Source: DATKZM01 sp035527975 (GTDB taxonomy: Bacteria > Pseudomonadota > Alphaproteobacteria > JAPULJ01). Taken from it: DNA of 64,000 nucleotides. Below, one piece after another: positions 26,675-34,324 of this stretch. Both the position numbers and the translations under genes were made by a program. The stretch is taken from the NCBI GenBank assembly GCA_035527975.1, contig DATKZM010000088.1:1-64000 (forward strand). The letters are read 5' to 3'. How positions within the stretch are numbered: the stretch's first letter is position 1; the number at the start of each line of letters is the position of its first letter. The notes under the pieces were generated by a model that saw only the letters and a program-made list of their open reading frames with translations, did not search any database and had not been told where the DNA came from.

Positions 26675-26720
26675 TCACGGCGCATACATCACGGCCCATA
26701 AATCATGGCCCATACATCAT
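26675..26720. promoter_or_regulatory. Direct repeats between the response-regulator and MarR genes
   Basis: Roughly 15-bp repeats (CCCATAAATCATGG, CCCATACATCATGG, and an upstream GCATACATCACGG variant) recur three times. They could be an operator for the adjacent regulator genes or a simple repeat expansion. Only arrangement supports a regulatory role. Confidence 0.35.
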
Positions 26721-27214
26721 GGTAGGGGTGCCGCGCTATCCGCCAACAGCTTGCGCCGGTCCTCGGCGGTGAGCGCCAGCAGCACCTGGCGGAAGCCTTC
26801 CACCGCGGTCGCCCCGGCCTCGCGATAGGCATGGGCAAAGCGGCGGCGCTGGGCGTCGGTCAGCGCGCGCTCCAGCGCCTCGCCCTGTGCGGTCAGTGTC
26901 AGCAAGCGGCGGCGCCGGTCGGTCGGCGCCTCGCGAGTATCGATGAAGCCGGCCTGCCCCAGATCCTTCAGCACCCGCGACAGGCTCTGCTTGGTGATCC
27001 CCAGCATCACCAGCAGCTCGGAAACGCCCACCTGCGGATGCCGGCCGATGAAATAGACCGCGCGGTGATGGGCCCGGCCGAGCCCATGCTCGGCCAGCGT
27101 CCGGTCGGCCGCCGCCATGACGTCCCGGTAGGCAAAAAGCATCAGCTCCATGCCCTGACGCAGCTCCTCCTCGCGCAGAAACAGCGGATTTACGCGGTGG
27201 GAGATCTCGGCCAT
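26717..27214 (-). CDS. MarR-family transcriptional regulator
   Basis: This 165-aa protein has the MarR winged helix: QVGVSELLVMLGITKQSLSRVLKDL as helix-turn-helix and GFIDTREAPTDRRRRLLTLT as wing. N- and C-terminal helices for dimerisation flank it. It lies divergent from ilvE with about 90 bp between them, so it may regulate itself and ilvE. This regulator is frequently found next to ilvE in alphaproteobacteria. Ligand is unknown. Confidence 0.9.
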   Translation of the reverse strand: MAEISHRVNPLFLREEELRQGMELMLFAYRDVMAAADRTLAEHGLGRAHHRAVYFIGRHPQVGVSELLVMLGITKQSLSRVLKDLGQAGFIDTREAPTDRRRRLLTLTAQGEALERALTDAQRRRFAHAYREAGATAVEGFRQVLLALTAEDRRKLLADSAAPLP

Positions 27215-27302
27215 GTTGACACCATGTGATACCGAATGTTACTCAGGCGAGTTGTTTCACGAAACTTTGTTAACCATCCCGTCCATGGCAGGCGCAACAC
27301 TC

Positions 27303-28214
27303 ATGAGCCTTATACCCTTTGACGACCGCGATGGCGAAATCTGGCTCGACGGCACCATGGTGCCGTGGCGCGAAGCCCAGATTCACGTGCTCAGCCACGG
27401 TTTACACTACGCCTCCAGCGTGTTCGAGGGCTTGCGCGTCTATGACGGCGAGATCTTCGAGCTGACCCAGCATTCCGAGCGTCTGATCCGCTCTGCCGAG
27501 ATCCTCGATTTCAGCGTGCCCTTCTCCGCCGATGCGATCGACCAGGCCTGCCGCGACGCGGTCGCCGCGATGGAGATTAGCAACGGCTATGTCCGCCCGG
27601 TGTCCTGGCGCGGCAGCGAGATGATGGGGGTTTCGGCCCAGAAGAACACGATCCACCTCGCGATCGCGGCCTGGGAATGGCCGGCCTATTTCTCGCCCGA
27701 GGCTCGTCTGCAGGGCATCCGCATGCAGACCTCGCCGTGGCGGCGGCCGTCGCCCGAGACCGCGCCCGTGCACTCCAAGGCGGCCGGGCTTTACATGATC
27801 TGCACGCTGTCCAAGCACGCCGCCGAGAAGGCGGGCTGCAACGATGCGCTGATGCTCGACTGGCGCGGCCAGATCGCCGAGGCGACGGGCGCCAATATCT
27901 TCCTCGTCATCGACGGCGCGATCCACACGCCGACCCCCGACTGCTTCCTCGACGGCATCACCCGGCGCACCGTGATCGGCCTGGCGCGCGAGCGCGGCCA
28001 CGAGATCATCGAGCGCGCGATCATGCCGGGCGAGCTCGCCAACGCCTCGGAGGTCTTCATCACCGGCACCGCGGCCGAGGTGACCCCGGTCGCCCAGATC
28101 GACGAGCGCACCTTCAAGGTCGGCAAGATCACCACCGATCTCGTCGAGGCTTACGACGATCTGGTCAACCGCCGCGACAAGCGCGCCGCAGCCGCGCGCG
28201 CAAGCGCGGCGTAG
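27303..28214 (+). CDS. ilvE: Branched-chain amino acid aminotransferase
   Basis: This 303-aa fold-type IV PLP enzyme has the N-terminal IWLDGTMVPWREAQIHVLSHGLHYASSVFEGLR. The Schiff-base lysine is in HSKAAGLYM, with EATGANIFLV and EVFITGTAAEVTPV as family signatures. It transfers amino groups between branched-chain 2-oxo acids and glutamate. I chose the ATG at 27303, which aligns with family starts (SLIPFDDRDG) and has a weak GGCAGGCG upstream. The ATG at 27285 is a possible alternative. The last codons (RAAAARASAA) arise from the first copy of a 35-bp tandem repeat. Confidence 0.96.
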   Translation: MSLIPFDDRDGEIWLDGTMVPWREAQIHVLSHGLHYASSVFEGLRVYDGEIFELTQHSERLIRSAEILDFSVPFSADAIDQACRDAVAAMEISNGYVRPVSWRGSEMMGVSAQKNTIHLAIAAWEWPAYFSPEARLQGIRMQTSPWRRPSPETAPVHSKAAGLYMICTLSKHAAEKAGCNDALMLDWRGQIAEATGANIFLVIDGAIHTPTPDCFLDGITRRTVIGLARERGHEIIERAIMPGELANASEVFITGTAAEVTPVAQIDERTFKVGKITTDLVEAYDDLVNRRDKRAAAARASAA

Positions 28215-28355
28215 GAGATGAGAATTCCGCGCGTGCAAGCGCGGCGTAGGAGATGAGAATTCCGCGCGCGCAAGCGCGGCGTGAGAGATGAGAGTTCCGC
28301 GCGCGCAAGCGCGGCGTGAGAGATGAGAGTTCCGCGCACGCAAGCGCGGTGTAAA
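28201..28355. repeat. 35-bp tandem repeat starting at the ilvE stop
   Basis: Four full copies and a partial fifth occur with a 35-bp period (CAAGCGCGG at 28201, 28236, 28271, 28306, 28341). The first copy encodes the end of ilvE, including its stop. Each unit contains a CCGCGC/GCGCGG hairpin and GAGATGAGAATTCC or a variant. There are no spacers, so it is not a CRISPR array. It could act as a transcript-stabilising or terminating array. Confidence 0.92.
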
Positions 28356-28424
28356 AGACAAGCAACAGGACAACAAAAGACCCCGCCGCGCCAGGCCATA
28401 GCGGATCAAACACGGGACGAACCG

Positions 28425-28592
28425 GATTAGGGGGAGAGCCGGGCTGACGCGCACAAAGCGCCCAGGCCCAAGTTTAGGGAGGTGGCCTTGAGCCCGGCAC
28501 AAGACCGGGTGGACGGCCAGTAAGAAGCCGAAAGAATACGTCAGGCGGAAGTGGCGGCGGGACCTAGCACATAGGTTCCGCCGCTTTCTTTT
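28425..28592 (+). ncRNA. Candidate structured RNA or leader ending in a strong terminator
   Basis: No ORF with coding character is present. Sequence folds locally: GGGCT pairs with AGGCCC around GCGC-ACAAA-GCGC near 28438-28470, and CCCGG-CACAAGA-CCGGG near 28484-28508. This second hairpin is enclosed by TGGCC and GGCCA arms. A strong intrinsic terminator follows at 28554-28592. This arrangement is typical of a trans-acting small RNA or a riboswitch-like leader of the following GST gene. I do not recognise a known family. The 5' end is a guess. Confidence 0.4.
28554..28592 (+). terminator. Strong intrinsic terminator
   Basis: A 13-bp stem, GCGGCGGGACCTA paired with TAGGTTCCGCCGC around a 5-nt loop (GCACA), is followed by TTTCTTTT. 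A second copy of the descending arm plus T-run (GGTTCCGCCGCTTTCTTT) lies at 28603-28620, suggesting partial duplication of the terminator. Confidence 0.85.
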
Positions 28593-28708
28593 GGACGCAG
28601 GGGGTTCCGCCGCTTTCTTTAGAGCCGGCTTGTCTTTATTTAACGAATGGGTTAATTAAAGGGCAACCTGCACCGAAGCAGTGAACTGAACAACGGCGGC
28701 ACACCACC

Positions 28709-29302
28709 ATGGACATCACGCTTTACGAATTCGGACCCACGCGGTCGCAACGGGTTCGGTGGACTCTTCTGGAATTGGACCTCCCATTCAAGTCAATCGA
28801 AACACCCCCCGGCAGCGACGACGTTGCCCAGGTTCATCCGATGGCGAAGATCCCCGCTGTGTTGCTCGACCATGCGCCGATGTACGAATCGGCCGCGATC
28901 TGCACCCACTTGGCCGATTGTCATCCGGATAGGGGGCTGATCCCCGCAACAGGCACGCGCCAGCGCGCGCTGCACGAGCAGTGGACTGCCTTCGTCCAGA
29001 CCGAGATCGAGGCGCATGGCTGGAGCAGCTTCCGCAATACCGTGATCTATCCCGAGGAAAAGCGCGTGCCCGCCATCATCGCGCAGAACGATATCGAGCA
29101 GAAGAAAGGCCTGAAGGTCCTCGACGATGCGCTGGCCGGGCAAGACTACCTGCTGGGCGATACTTTCCAGGTGACCGACATTATCGCCGGATACACGGTC
29201 AACGGCGCCCGACGAAACGAAAAATTCGGTGACGATATGCCCAATCTCATGGCCTGGACCGACCGCTTGCGCGCGCGCGCGCATTCGCCGTTGCAGGCGT
29301 GA
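28709..29302 (+). CDS. Glutathione S-transferase family protein
   Basis: This 197-aa protein has the N-terminal thioredoxin-like GST domain (ITLYEFGPTRSQRVRWTLLEL, then AQVHPMAKIPAVLLDHAPMYESAAICTHLAD). The cis-Pro (KIPAVL) and ESAAI glutathione-binding motif are visible. A C-terminal helical domain contains GLKVLDDALAGQDYLLGDTFQVTDIIAGY, the N-capping region. It conjugates glutathione to electrophiles or serves a related role. The preceding region may be a regulatory RNA. Substrate is unknown. Confidence 0.9.
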   Translation: MDITLYEFGPTRSQRVRWTLLELDLPFKSIETPPGSDDVAQVHPMAKIPAVLLDHAPMYESAAICTHLADCHPDRGLIPATGTRQRALHEQWTAFVQTEIEAHGWSSFRNTVIYPEEKRVPAIIAQNDIEQKKGLKVLDDALAGQDYLLGDTFQVTDIIAGYTVNGARRNEKFGDDMPNLMAWTDRLRARAHSPLQA

Positions 29303-29791
29303 CCCGGTACCGCAGTCGACCGAACCATCCGCTGTTCACATAGAAGAAAACGCGGCCGCAAGCGTCGTCGGGCGGCAGAAAGTGGTCAAAAACAGCCGCT
29401 TTGTCATACTCGTTAAAGTAGTATGGCGAAGTTTGATGGGCAAATGCCGGCGTTTGCATTGGAAGGTTGCGGCCGGCCGGCGGGGCTACAGCCACGGCGC
29501 GCCGACGCTGGTCCCGGCGCATCGTGATCCCGGCGCGCAGAGCCCGCCGTGCCATCGCGCTTTTCCTATGGCGGCCGGGGCGAGACGCGCCACCATTGCC
29601 AGCAACCTTATGATATCAGCCACATATTTTCTAACCCCTATGGCGGCATTCGCTAAACAGTGCGACCGGTCGGCCGGCATGGGTTTGCGTCCTACGGTTG
29701 CATAAGCACGCAATAGTTGCAAAGCGAACACAAAGGTGAGAGCCAATCGCTTTTGCCTAGATTACAGACTTATGGCTGATATATTGCACTG
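29303..29791. other. Intergenic region, no gene recognised
   Basis: The gap between GST and HNH genes is 489 bp. Small open frames on both strands lack coding character and ribosome sites. GCCGGCCG palindromes occur near 29470. The last 110 bp is AT-richer than the rest and probably contains the HNH promoter (ATTACAGACTTATGGCTGAT). Confidence 0.4.
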
Positions 29792-31045
29792 ATGGCGCGT
29801 ACTACGTTGAGCAGCAGGCTTAGGTTCGACGTTTTCAAGCGCGACGCCTTTATGTGCCAGTATTGCGGTGCGTCCGCGCCCGACGTCCAGCTGCATGTCG
29901 ACCATATTATTCCGGTGATCGACGGTGGCAGCGATGATCTTGCCAATCTCGTGACGGCGTGCGCCGCCTGCAACTTCGGCAAGGGCGCGCGTGCCCTTGA
30001 TGGCAGCGGCCCGCCAGGGCTGCCGGACGAAACTGCGCTGGGCGATGGCGGGGCGGGTGACGATGCGTCCGGCAACTTTGCCCCCGGCGAGCCTGGCGGG
30101 CCCGAGGACCCATCGGACAGCGCTGACGACACCTTGGGTACCTTCACGAGGGGTACCTTCACGAGCCGGCGCGAGCAGACCCGCGCGATCGAGGAACGGC
30201 GCGCGCAGCTTGCGATGATGATCGAGTGGCGCGAGGAGGTGATCGGCCTTCAGGACGAAGCCATCGACGCGCTCGACCGGCGCATCGTGATGCGCACCGG
30301 ACTGGCGATGAACGAGGAATGCCGTCAACGCCTGCGCCGCTGGGTCCGGCGCTACGGCCTTGCGGATATGTTCGACGCCGTGGAGGACGCGCTCGACCAG
30401 ATGCTGGAATGGCAGGACGGCATGGTGACGATCGCATCGTGGGAGCGCGCCTTCGCGGCGGTCCCCCGGGTCGCCGAGTTGCGGCGGTCCGCGCGCGACA
30501 ACCCCTATTTTCGCGAGCTCCTACATATCTGCGGCCTGCTGCGCCGGCGGCTGCACTATATCAACGAGCTGCGGTGTTTGCAGCTGATGGAGGATGGCAT
30601 GCGCGCCGGCGCCTCGATCGAGAGCATGAAAGCCTTCGCGCGGACCGCGAAAAGCTGGACCGCGTTTCGCAAGGGGCTGGAGGAATTCGTCAAAGAATAC
30701 GGCCGGGATCACGGCGGGGATCACGGCGGGGATCACGGCGGGGACTACGGCGGCCCCGACCACGATCTGCGCGATGAACCAGCCGCCGACCGCGCCAGCG
30801 GTGCCGATCGCCCGCAACCGGCTGGCGGCGCGATGCGCGCGGAGGGGCCGCTGAGGCCCGAGGCGCCGCCGGTGCCGGAGGCGCCGTTCTCAAAGGCCCG
30901 CCCGCTGCGTCATTTCGCTACCAACGGGCCGAGCGGTCACACCGCACAGGGCAATCGTGACGTCGCCGGTACACGCGCACGGTACGGATCGGGTGAGCCT
31001 GCCGAACGGTTCGACAAGGACGAACATCCGCGCGCCGGGCGATGA
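29792..31045 (+). CDS. HNH endonuclease-domain protein with disordered tail
   Basis: This 417-aa protein begins with an HNH nuclease domain: KRDAFMCQYCGASAPDVQLH, VDHIIPVIDGGSDDLANLVT and ACAACNFGKGARAL. The two CxxC pairs bind zinc and the His-Asn-His residues form the active site. A linker rich in Gly/Asp/Pro follows, then a long helical region (residues about 130-300). A repetitive DHGG stretch and a Pro/Ala/Glu-rich disordered tail close it. Such proteins occur in phage remnants and defence or mobile loci, but no phage gene is nearby. The DNA target is unknown. Confidence 0.82.
   Translation: MARTTLSSRLRFDVFKRDAFMCQYCGASAPDVQLHVDHIIPVIDGGSDDLANLVTACAACNFGKGARALDGSGPPGLPDETALGDGGAGDDASGNFAPGEPGGPEDPSDSADDTLGTFTRGTFTSRREQTRAIEERRAQLAMMIEWREEVIGLQDEAIDALDRRIVMRTGLAMNEECRQRLRRWVRRYGLADMFDAVEDALDQMLEWQDGMVTIASWERAFAAVPRVAELRRSARDNPYFRELLHICGLLRRRLHYINELRCLQLMEDGMRAGASIESMKAFARTAKSWTAFRKGLEEFVKEYGRDHGGDHGGDHGGDYGGPDHDLRDEPAADRASGADRPQPAGGAMRAEGPLRPEAPPVPEAPFSKARPLRHFATNGPSGHTAQGNRDVAGTRARYGSGEPAERFDKDEHPRAGR
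30707..30754 (+). repeat. 12-bp tandem repeat in HNH gene encoding DHGG
   Basis: Three exact copies of GATCACGGCGGG plus a degenerate fourth (GACTACGGCGGC) lie in frame. They encode DHGG, DHGG, DHGG, DYGG at the start of the disordered tail. Confidence 0.9.
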
Positions 31046-31113
31046 GGCAAGCGCCGGTGCACGGCCTTTCTCGCGCTTGCACCGGCTTCGTGAAAGCATC
31101 ATCCTCCCGCCCC

Positions 31114-31854
31114 ATGCCCGATCCGATCGAAACCGCCCGCATCGACCTCGCCGCCGCCCTCCGCTGGGCCGACCGGCTGGGGCTGTCGGAGGGTATCTGC
31201 AATCATTTCAGCGTCGTCGTCGCCAACCTCGACGGCAGCGCCCCGGACAAGTTCCTCATCAATCCGCCGGCCACCCATTGGCGCGAGGTGACGGCGCGCG
31301 CGCTGCTGCTTGTCGGTTTCGACGGCACGCTCATTCAGGGCGCATGCGCGCCTGAAGCGACCGCCCTCTATATCCACTATCCGCTGCATGCGGGCGCGCC
31401 CCAGGCGGCCTGCGTGCTGCACACCCACATGCCCTATGCCACGGCGCTGACCACGATCGAGGGCGGGCGGCTGGAGCCGACCAGCCAGACCTCGCTCATG
31501 TTCCATGACGCCGTCGCCTATGACGACGACTACGGCGGCCTTGCGCTCGATGCGAGCGAAGGCGCGCGCATGTGCGCAGCGCTCGGCAACAAGCAGGTGC
31601 TCTTCCTCGCCAATCACGGTGTCATCGTCACCGGGGCGTCGGTCGCCGAGGCCTTCGACCGGCTCTATTATCTGGAGCGCGCGGCGATGATCCAGGTGCT
31701 GGCGATGTCGACCGGCCGGCCGCTGAAGCGCATTCCCCAGCCCATGATCGAAAAAACCGTGGCGCAGCTCGCGCAAGGCGGCACCCAGTCGATGGCGCAT
31801 CTGGACGCCATCAAGCGTATTCTCGACCGCGAGGCCCCCGAATACCGAAATTGA
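31114..31854 (+). CDS. Class II aldolase/adducin-family protein
   Basis: This 246-aa protein matches zinc-dependent class II aldolases (fuculose-1-phosphate aldolase type). Helix IDLAAALRWADRLGLSEGICNHFSV is the family start, HTHMPYATALTTIEGGRL carries a zinc-binding His pair, and NHGVIVTGASVAEAFDRLYYLERA carries the third His. It would cleave or form sugar-phosphate-like aldols, but the substrate is unclear. Starting at 31114 fits family length; an ATG at 31042 overlaps the HNH stop and adds a 24-residue basic leader with no ribosome site, which cannot be excluded. Confidence 0.88.
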   Translation: MPDPIETARIDLAAALRWADRLGLSEGICNHFSVVVANLDGSAPDKFLINPPATHWREVTARALLLVGFDGTLIQGACAPEATALYIHYPLHAGAPQAACVLHTHMPYATALTTIEGGRLEPTSQTSLMFHDAVAYDDDYGGLALDASEGARMCAALGNKQVLFLANHGVIVTGASVAEAFDRLYYLERAAMIQVLAMSTGRPLKRIPQPMIEKTVAQLAQGGTQSMAHLDAIKRILDREAPEYRN

Positions 31855-31937
31855 GAATACCGAAATTAGGACGACAGAAATCGAGCCCCACTTCGTCGGA
31901 CGATTGGCCTGACATGTGAGCGGCAGGAGGTAGAACA

Positions 31938-32402
31938 ATGGCAATGTTCGCCAGTGAACGCACAGGCCGTACCCAGGAAGCGCTGGCGCTCGTGGTCCTG
32001 CGCTGGGGGCTCGCCTGGTTCCTGCTCGTCTGGGCGGTCAACAAGTTCCTGGCGCCCGGCCAGTATGTGCGCCTCTGGGGCTTCATCCACGGCTGGAAGA
32101 TCGACGAGACCGTCGTTTACTACCTGGCCGCAGTGCAGGTCGTGATTTGCGTTGCAATCATGCTCGGCGCGGCGCGGATATTCACCTACGCGGCGGGACT
32201 GGCGATGCATCTTGTTTCGACCTGGGCGGTGCTGCCGCGTCTGCTCGATCCCTTCGTCGTCAAGGACGGATTTCCGAGCAACCGCAACCTCTCGATCACC
32301 GTGGCCGCGCTCGCCGCCTTCATCGCGCTCTGGCTGCTGCGCCACCGCGACCATTGGTCGTTCGACGCCTGGTGGAAAGCCCGCCGCGGGGACAGGCACT
32401 AA
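31938..32402 (+). CDS. DoxX-like inner-membrane protein
   Basis: This 154-aa protein has four hydrophobic helices (VVLRWGLAWFLLVWAVNKFL; YYLAAVQVVICVAIMLGAAR; FTYAAGLAMHLVSTWAVLP; LSITVAALAAFIALWLLR) as in DoxX-like proteins. The ribosome site AGGAGGT lies 7 bases before its ATG. A role in redox or membrane homeostasis is typical of relatives, but this one is uncharacterised. It follows the aldolase on the same strand after an 83-bp gap. Confidence 0.82.
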   Translation: MAMFASERTGRTQEALALVVLRWGLAWFLLVWAVNKFLAPGQYVRLWGFIHGWKIDETVVYYLAAVQVVICVAIMLGAARIFTYAAGLAMHLVSTWAVLPRLLDPFVVKDGFPSNRNLSITVAALAAFIALWLLRHRDHWSFDAWWKARRGDRH

Positions 32403-32481
32403 CGGCACCAACCGCTTCGAGCCATCTGAGGTTCATCAATATGCTTGTGTGCGCCGGCCCGAAGCACACGCCCTAATGCCT

Positions 32482-32598
32482 GCGACCGCGGGCCGCCGCC
32501 TTATGCGGCGCCAGCCAAGCAGGCGAACGCCTGCGCCGGCGCGTGAGGGAACATAAAGCCAAGCGGGCGGAGGCCCGCGCCCGGCGCCTGAGGGAACA
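32482..32598 (+). repeat. Dispersed GC-rich repeat, copy 2, plus truncated third
   Basis: This aligns with 16162-16231 over GGGCCGCCGCCTTATGCGGC and continues through AGCCAAGC and GCCGGCGCGTGAGGGAAC. A truncated third unit (AGCCAAGCGGGCGGAGG to GAGGGAACAA) follows at 32567-32598. No gene lies within this stretch. Confidence 0.65.
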
Positions 32599-32602
32599 AA
32601 TG

Positions 32603-33052
32603 CTAAGTCCCTCTTCCCCCGCAGGCGCCGCTGAAACGCGCGCGGTTATTGCTCTCGTCGCGCTCGGCGATGCGGCCGCGCGGATCGAGCACGACCTCGA
32701 AATCCCAGACCGCGCCGCTGCTGTCGACCGGCAGAATAATGTGGAGCCGCTGCGTGCGCGCCGCCGCCGAGAGCCGGTTGGTGAACGCAAGCGTGCGCGC
32801 GAACCACTGGCCCCCTGGCCGCTTGCGCCAACGATATCGCACCTCGTAGGAGGGGCTCGCAAGCGCGGCGCCGACCAATCCCACATCGAGCGCCAGGATC
32901 GCCCGCGGCGGCGTACAGCCTTCGGGCAGCCGCCACCCAAAGCCTTGGATCCGGAGATCGGTTTCCGCCGCCAACGCGGCGCCCACGGTCACTGCCACGG
33001 CCGCTGGCACGGCCATCATCGCGGCGGAGATCAATGTCCGGCATCGTCGCAT
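32603..33052 (-). CDS. Exported CARDB-like domain protein
   Basis: This 149-aa protein begins with a signal peptide (RTLISAAMMAVPAAVAVTVGAALA) and continues as a beta-rich domain. Segments such as YEVRYRWRKRPGGQWF and ILPVDSSGAVWDFEVVLDP...ERDESNN match CARDB (cell adhesion related) domains, including the terminal DESNN motif. The start is fixed by GGAGG 7 bases upstream. It is likely periplasmic or surface-exposed. Function is unknown. Confidence 0.72.
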   Translation of the reverse strand: MRRCRTLISAAMMAVPAAVAVTVGAALAAETDLRIQGFGWRLPEGCTPPRAILALDVGLVGAALASPSYEVRYRWRKRPGGQWFARTLAFTNRLSAAARTQRLHIILPVDSSGAVWDFEVVLDPRGRIAERDESNNRARFSGACGGRGT

Positions 33053-33312
33053 CGAGCGCCTCCATATGAGAGCGTCATCCATCCTTCGAGGCTCGCCCTC
33101 ATCCTGAGAGCCTGGCCGGGAATGAATGCTGGCATATCAAATAGTCACGGCCTGCCGACTCACATAGTCACGGCTGCCGACGAAACCCGCCCGTCACTCC
33201 CGCGCAAGCGGGAGTCCATGGGAGCAACCTTTCCCGGACATACAAAGCATGGATTCCCGCTTTTGCGGGAATGACGGTTTGCTCAGGATGAGAGTGACGT
33301 GTCTGCGTTCCC
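33053..33312. repeat. Composite of intergenic palindromic repeats
   Basis: The gap holds CATCCTTCGAGGC...CTCATCCTGAG, a GGGAATGAATGCTGGCATAT segment also found at 46150-46175 and inverted at 5360-5380, and a paired hairpin at 33191-33276 (CGTCACTCCCGCG ... GCGGGAATGACG). A short duplication of CATAGTCACGGC occurs at 33140-33175. No gene is seen. Confidence 0.75.
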
Positions 33313-34188
33313 TCACTTCCACTCATACAGCAGCACCCGGTCGGCATAGGTCTCGGCGACCCAGAAGCGCTTGCCGCGGGTGACCACGCCTTCGGGGTTG
33401 TTGAGCTTGGGGATCACCCGGGCGATCTTCAGCGACCGTTCCAGGATCACCACGCGGCCCGCGTATTTGTCCGCGAGATAAGCGCGGCCGGCGCGATCAA
33501 AGGCGAAATAGCGGACGCCGCTGAAGCCGTAGGTCTTCTTGTCGAGGATGCGGACGAGCTTGAGCGAGCGGTCGAAGATCTTCACGCGGTCGTTGGCCGA
33601 ATCGGCCACCCACAGCGTTCCGTCAGGCGCGAAGGCGACGTCGTGGGGGCTGGCGAACTGATCGCGGCCCGAACCCTGGCTGCCGATCGTGTGCACCAGC
33701 TTGCCGGTCTCGTAGACCACAAGCGTGCCGTCGCCGACGCTGGTCGCATAGACGCGGCCATCGGTGCCGGCCTCGACCCCTTCGGTGCTCGACAGGCCAC
33801 CCTTGTGTTCGCCGACGAGGCGGCCCGTCGCGCCCGTCACGGCAAAGATCGCGATGCGGTTGTTGCCGGTGTCGGCGACCAGCAGCTGGCCGGCCTTGTC
33901 CCACGCGACGTCATGCGGGAGGCTGAGTTCGCCCTTGCCGAAGGCGCCCTTGACCGCGAGCGTTTCGGCGTCGAGCACAGTGATCGCGTGGTTGTTCTGA
34001 TCTGCGACGTAGAGGAGTGCCCCGTCTTGCGACAGGGCCAAGTCGTGCGGGCGCGCGAGGATCGGCTTGGAGGCGCGGAGCAGGACGGGTTGCTCGGCCG
34101 CCGCACACGGCGATGGCAGGGCGGCGGCACCTATGACGAAGGCGGCGATAGCGACGATGGCATTGGGGAACAGAATCCGATGGTGCAT
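33313..34188 (-). CDS. Exported NHL-repeat beta-propeller protein
   Basis: This 291-aa protein has a signal peptide (NAIVAIAAFVIGAAALPSP, then CAAAEQ). It is followed by NHL repeats, seen as LPHDVAWDKAGQLLVADTGNNRIAIF and ASPHDVAFAPDGTLWVADSANDRVKIF. About five to six blades fit, forming a propeller that binds proteins or peptides. The cysteine near the signal end (PSPCAAA) could be a lipobox-like lipidation site but does not match the consensus well. The start was chosen from GGAG spacing. It is a single-gene unit divergent from the acyl-CoA ligase. Confidence 0.85.
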   Translation of the reverse strand: MHHRILFPNAIVAIAAFVIGAAALPSPCAAAEQPVLLRASKPILARPHDLALSQDGALLYVADQNNHAITVLDAETLAVKGAFGKGELSLPHDVAWDKAGQLLVADTGNNRIAIFAVTGATGRLVGEHKGGLSSTEGVEAGTDGRVYATSVGDGTLVVYETGKLVHTIGSQGSGRDQFASPHDVAFAPDGTLWVADSANDRVKIFDRSLKLVRILDKKTYGFSGVRYFAFDRAGRAYLADKYAGRVVILERSLKIARVIPKLNNPEGVVTRGKRFWVAETYADRVLLYEWK

Positions 34189-34324
34189 GGGCATCACTCC
34201 ATTGGGCTATGCCGACGATCTGGGTTCGGCCCCGCGATTTGGTCGGGGGCATCTTGCGTAGTTGGGGCGCGGCGCGCAAGATTGCGCCTGTTCACCAAGC
34301 TATCGATCGAGGCCGTGCCGCCCC

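Noticed and set aside
28201..28355. Possible CRISPR array
   Set aside because: Repeats are contiguous with no spacers, and no cas genes are nearby.
29247..29555. 102-aa minus-strand ORF overlapping the GST gene end
   Set aside because: No ribosome site, arginine-rich ends, no recognisable domain.
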